This document shows, piece after piece, positions 61,468-64,000 of a stretch of DNA of 64,000 nt. The DNA lies in the NCBI RefSeq assembly GCF_037041345.1, contig NZ_CP146287.1:1181501-1245500 (forward strand), given 5' to 3'. The DNA comes from Abiotrophia defectiva ATCC 49176. GTDB taxonomy: Bacteria; Bacillota; Bacilli; Lactobacillales; Aerococcaceae. The notes below the pieces were generated by a model, which ran no database searches, was not told the origin of the DNA, and saw only the letters and a program-made list of their open reading frames with translations. A program made the translations under genes and the position numbers. Each line of letters begins with the position of its first letter. Position 1 is the stretch's first letter.

Positions 61468-62163
61468 ATGACTAAAGGTGTTACTTTCTACTTCGTCAGA
61501 CATGGCGAAACCTATCTCAATCGTTTGGGACGTTTCCAAGGCTGGGCTGATGCCCCTCTGACCCCAGAAGGCTTGGAAATTGTCCATCAATCAGGCCGTG
61601 GACTTGCGGACGTCAAGTTCGATGCTGTCTATACGAGCGATTTGGGTCGGACCATCAAAACGGCTCAGATTTTATTAGAAGAAAATCACCATAGCCAAGA
61701 TTTAACCATTACCCCCATGCCAGAATTCCGCGAAGTCTTCTTCGGCTACTACGAAGGACTCGAAGCACAATCTGTCTGGCGGGACATGATTGCTGAAACC
61801 AATCATGAATTGGGACTACCACGTGATGCTGGCATCCAAGTAGAGGCGACCATGAACAAGATGAAGGCCTCTGATCCAACTGGCTTGGCAGAAAACTATC
61901 TAGAATTCTGGCATCGTGTTGAAACAGGTCTCCTAGAGCTCTTAAATCGCCATGCTGGCAGTGACCACAAAATATTGGTAGTCTGTCATGGTCTGACTAT
62001 TCAGAATCTCATCCATGGTCTAGTAGCGGATTTCGAGTTGGGCGACCCCTTAGCCAACGCCTCCGTAACAACCGTTAAATACCTACATGGCCAATTTCAG
62101 CTCATTGCCTATAATCAGACTGAGCACTTTAAGGACATGGTGGATGTCATGGAGCTTTTGTAG
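61468..62163 (+). CDS. Histidine phosphatase family protein (PhoE/GpmB-like)
   Basis: Phosphatase of 231 aa with the catalytic RHG motif in FVRHGETYLNRLGRFQGW near residue 10 and the second His in VVCHG. The pattern fits broad-specificity phosphatases rather than phosphoglycerate mutase: there is no full GPM signature. AAGGAGGCTATCCA precedes the ATG. The substrate is unknown. It has its own promoter and terminator. Confidence 0.9.
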   Translation: MTKGVTFYFVRHGETYLNRLGRFQGWADAPLTPEGLEIVHQSGRGLADVKFDAVYTSDLGRTIKTAQILLEENHHSQDLTITPMPEFREVFFGYYEGLEAQSVWRDMIAETNHELGLPRDAGIQVEATMNKMKASDPTGLAENYLEFWHRVETGLLELLNRHAGSDHKILVVCHGLTIQNLIHGLVADFELGDPLANASVTTVKYLHGQFQLIAYNQTEHFKDMVDVMELL

Positions 62164-62177
62164 CATAAAATAACTAT

Positions 62178-62205
62178 GGACCTGGGTTAAGACCTGGGTC
62201 CTTTT
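62178..62205 (+). terminator. Intrinsic terminator of the histidine phosphatase gene
   Basis: GGACCTGGGT, loop TAAG and ACCTGGGTCC (with two G-T pairs) are followed by TTTT. Confidence 0.7.
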
Positions 62206-62231
62206 GCTATCTACTAGTTTGCCTTAAGGAT

Positions 62232-62264
62232 AAAAAAGAGGCTGAAACCTGAGTTTCAACCTCT
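62232..62264 (-). terminator. Intrinsic terminator of hup
   Basis: On the minus strand AGAGGTTGAAAC, loop TCAG and GTTTCAGCCTCT run into TTTTTTAT. Confidence 0.85.
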
Positions 62265-62289
62265 GTTACTTACTTATGAATGACTGTTA

Positions 62290-62565
62290 TTATTTAACAG
62301 CGTCTTTCAAGGCTTTACCAGCTTTGAAACCTGGAACCTTGCTTGCAGCGATTTTGATTTCTTTACCAGTTTGTGGGTTGCGGCCTTTACGAGCTGCACG
62401 TTCACGTACTTCGAAAGTACCGAAGCCGATTACTTGAACTTTTTCGCCTTTTGATAAAGTTTCTTGGATGGTTTCGAACAACGCTTCAACAGTTGCTGTT
62501 ACATCTTTCTTAGTTAAGTTAGTTTTAGCTGCTACTTTTTCTACTAATTCAGCTTTGTTTGCCAT
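62290..62565 (-). CDS. hup: DNA-binding protein HU
   Basis: Histone-like dimer of 91 aa that bends and compacts DNA. The HU pattern is complete: [22 protein letters not shown], the arm motif [21 protein letters not shown] and the C-terminal [29 protein letters not shown] precedes the ATG. It is downstream of der, as in Bacillus order der-gpsA-...-hup, without gpsA. Confidence 0.97.
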   Translation of the reverse strand: MANKAELVEKVAAKTNLTKKDVTATVEALFETIQETLSKGEKVQVIGFGTFEVRERAARKGRNPQTGKEIKIAASKVPGFKAGKALKDAVK

Positions 62566-62702
62566 AATAAAACTCCTCCTAAAGTATGCGTGGTTACGCG
62601 TTTTTCCATAGCAGATTGCTATTTCTTGTATAGATTACCACATAATAGGCTTTAATACAATAGATTCGCCCTTTAAAATTCGATTTTTTACCACTTTTCG
62701 CC

Positions 62703-64000
62703 TTATTGTCGCGCTCTCGTAATCAATTTAATCGGGGTTCCCTCAAAATAAAATGATTGACGCAATTGGTTCTCTAAGAAACGCTCATAAGAGAAGTGCA
62801 TGAGCTCAACATCATTAACAAAAGCCACGAAGGTTGGTGGGTTGACAGCCACTTGAGTTAAGTAGTAAATCTTGAGGCGACGGCCTTTATCTGTTGGGGT
62901 TGGGTTCATAGCGACTGCATCCATTAAGACATCGTTCAAGACTGAAGATTGAATGCGACGGTGACGATTATCGTAGATGGTCTTCAAGAGTTCAGGCAAT
63001 TTATTGAGACGTTGGCCTGTATGAGCACTAACGAAGAGGATTGGCGCAAAAGTCAAGTATTGGAAATGCGCACGAATCTCCTTGGTAAAGGTCTCAAAGA
63101 GTTTATCACTCTTGTCTACTGCATCCCATTTATTGACCAGAATGACCATGCCCTTACCTGCCTCATAGGCATATCCAGCTACCTTCTTATCTTGTTCCCG
63201 AATCCCAGTCTCAGCATCTAAAACCAAGCAGACAATATCGGAACGTTCAATGGCGGACATGGCCCGCAGCACTGAATACTTTTCAGTGTTTTCGTAGACC
63301 TTGCCTCGCTTACGAATACCGGCAGTGTCAATCATGGTATAGCGCGTCCCCTCTTCATCTGTGAAATGGGTATCGACTGCTTCACGCGTGGTCCCTTCAA
63401 TATTGGAGACGATGACCCGCTCTTCCTTAAGAATGGCGTTAACTAAACTGGACTTACCGACATTAGGACGACCAATAAAGCAGAACTTGATGACATCTTC
63501 TTCCTCAGCTTCAGATAAGTCTGTTGGAAAATAGCTCACAACTGCATCCAAGAGATCTCCTAAACCCGTCCCATGGGAACCGGAAATAGGATAGGGATCG
63601 CCATGCCCCAAGGCATAAAAATCATAGACCATTTGGCGCATTTCTGGGTTATCTGCCTTATTGACAGCCAGGACAACTGGCTTATTAGTTCGGTGCAAGC
63701 GATGGGCGATGGCCTCATCTGCATCCGTCAAACCTTCTTGCATGCTAGTCAAGAAAACAATGACATCTGCCTCTTCCATGGCAATATCAGCTTGGTAGCG
63801 CACTTGATCCATAAGAGGCTCATCAATCATATCAATCCCACCGGTATCAATGACACGGAATTCACGGCCTAACCATTTACCCGTCGCATAGATACGGTCA
63901 CGCGTCACTCCTGGATAATCTTCAACAATGGAGAGTCTCTCCCCCACCAATCGGTTAAATATTGTGGACTTCCCCACATTTGGGCGGCCTACGAGGGCCA
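62703..64000 (-). CDS. der: Ribosome biogenesis GTPase Der (EngA), 5' end beyond the window
   Basis: Essential GTPase for 50S assembly, with two tandem G domains. The reading frame is open to the window end. The visible start reads [15 protein letters not shown] (G1 of domain 1). Domain 2 has [24 protein letters not shown] and [11 protein letters not shown]-like domain closes the protein. About 432 residues are present and only a few N-terminal codons are missing. Confidence 0.97.
   Translation of the reverse strand, partial: ALVGRPNVGKSTIFNRLVGERLSIVEDYPGVTRDRIYATGKWLGREFRVIDTGGIDMIDEPLMDQVRYQADIAMEEADVIVFLTSMQEGLTDADEAIAHRLHRTNKPVVLAVNKADNPEMRQMVYDFYALGHGDPYPISGSHGTGLGDLLDAVVSYFPTDLSEAEEEDVIKFCFIGRPNVGKSSLVNAILKEERVIVSNIEGTTREAVDTHFTDEEGTRYTMIDTAGIRKRGKVYENTEKYSVLRAMSAIERSDIVCLVLDAETGIREQDKKVAGYAYEAGKGMVILVNKWDAVDKSDKLFETFTKEIRAHFQYLTFAPILFVSAHTGQRLNKLPELLKTIYDNRHRRIQSSVLNDVLMDAVAMNPTPTDKGRRLKIYYLTQVAVNPPTFVAFVNDVELMHFSYERFLENQLRQSFYFEGTPIKLITRARQ

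Noticed and set aside
1-64000. Mobile elements, prophage genes, att sites or defence systems
   Set aside because: No transposase, integrase, restriction, abortive infection or CRISPR-associated motif is visible; all intergenic regions are short and contain only promoters and terminators.

Overview
This 64 kb window is core chromosome from a low-to-mid GC Gram-positive bacterium of the order Lactobacillales. Evidence: PASTA kinase with IreB, LiaFSR, FtsW/RodA, YidC lipoprotein, ECF S-component, T-box-controlled alaS, and gene order that closely follows the Bacillus/Streptococcus backbone. Aerococcaceae (Abiotrophia or Aerococcus-like) is my best guess, but I cannot prove it from sequence alone. 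Nearly all genes lie on the minus strand. I see no insertion sequences, prophage, CRISPR arrays, rRNA operons, toxin-antitoxin pairs or other accessory islands. Base and codon use look uniform by eye.

Layout. 1-3.0 kb: oligopeptide ABC transporter oppDFB plus the first codons of oppC. 3.1-9.6 kb: acpP, plsX, recG, DAK2-type fatty acid kinase, Asp23 protein and L28. 9.7-20.6 kb: thiN, rpe, rsgA, the PASTA kinase/PP2C phosphatase pair, rsmB, fmt, priA, rpoZ, gmk. This order matches the Bacillus gmk-to-recG block but lacks coaBC, def, rlmN and sdaAB. 20.8-24.1 kb: yidC and an OmpR-type two-component system. 24.3-30.1 kb: an MltG-like stand-alone domain protein, a membrane-anchored HTH protein, pgsA, rodZ and two M16 peptidase homologues. 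30.1-34.9 kb: a Bmp/Nup nucleoside ABC importer. 35.1-38.6 kb: ECF S-component, HesB-like protein and liaFSR. 38.7-46.4 kb: greA, udk, mltG, DUF1292, ruvX, ireB, alaS with a T-box leader, and a lipid kinase. 46.5-53.9 kb: a HAD phosphatase and tRNA-Leu(CAG) on plus, dtd-relA-deoC-rsmE-prmA on minus, nnrD on plus. 53.9-64 kb: a degenerate acyltransferase-3 protein, uvrB with an SOS box, rpsT, holA, glutamine-amidotransferase-like hydrolase, orphan GcvH, FtsW/RodA, histidine phosphatase, HU and the 3' part of der.

How the genes work together. Envelope growth and its control dominate: the PASTA kinase and phosphatase, IreB, MltG, RodZ, FtsW/RodA, PgsA, YidC and LiaFSR. A second theme is translation: rsmB, fmt, L28, S20, alaS, prmA, rsmE, dtd, rsgA, der. 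A third is replication and repair: recG, priA, holA, uvrB, ruvX.

I found no convincing new multi-gene system. The points worth a second look are mostly regulatory or concern altered family members: a terminator-like hairpin in the greA leader, a perfect palindrome over the ireB promoter, a Bmp substrate-binding protein without a lipobox cysteine, a His-rich extension on the DUF1292 protein, a stand-alone MltG LysM-like domain paired with a membrane HTH protein, and an orphan GcvH beside a cell-shape gene. Start sites were chosen by Shine-Dalgarno spacing, and several differ from the longest open frame.
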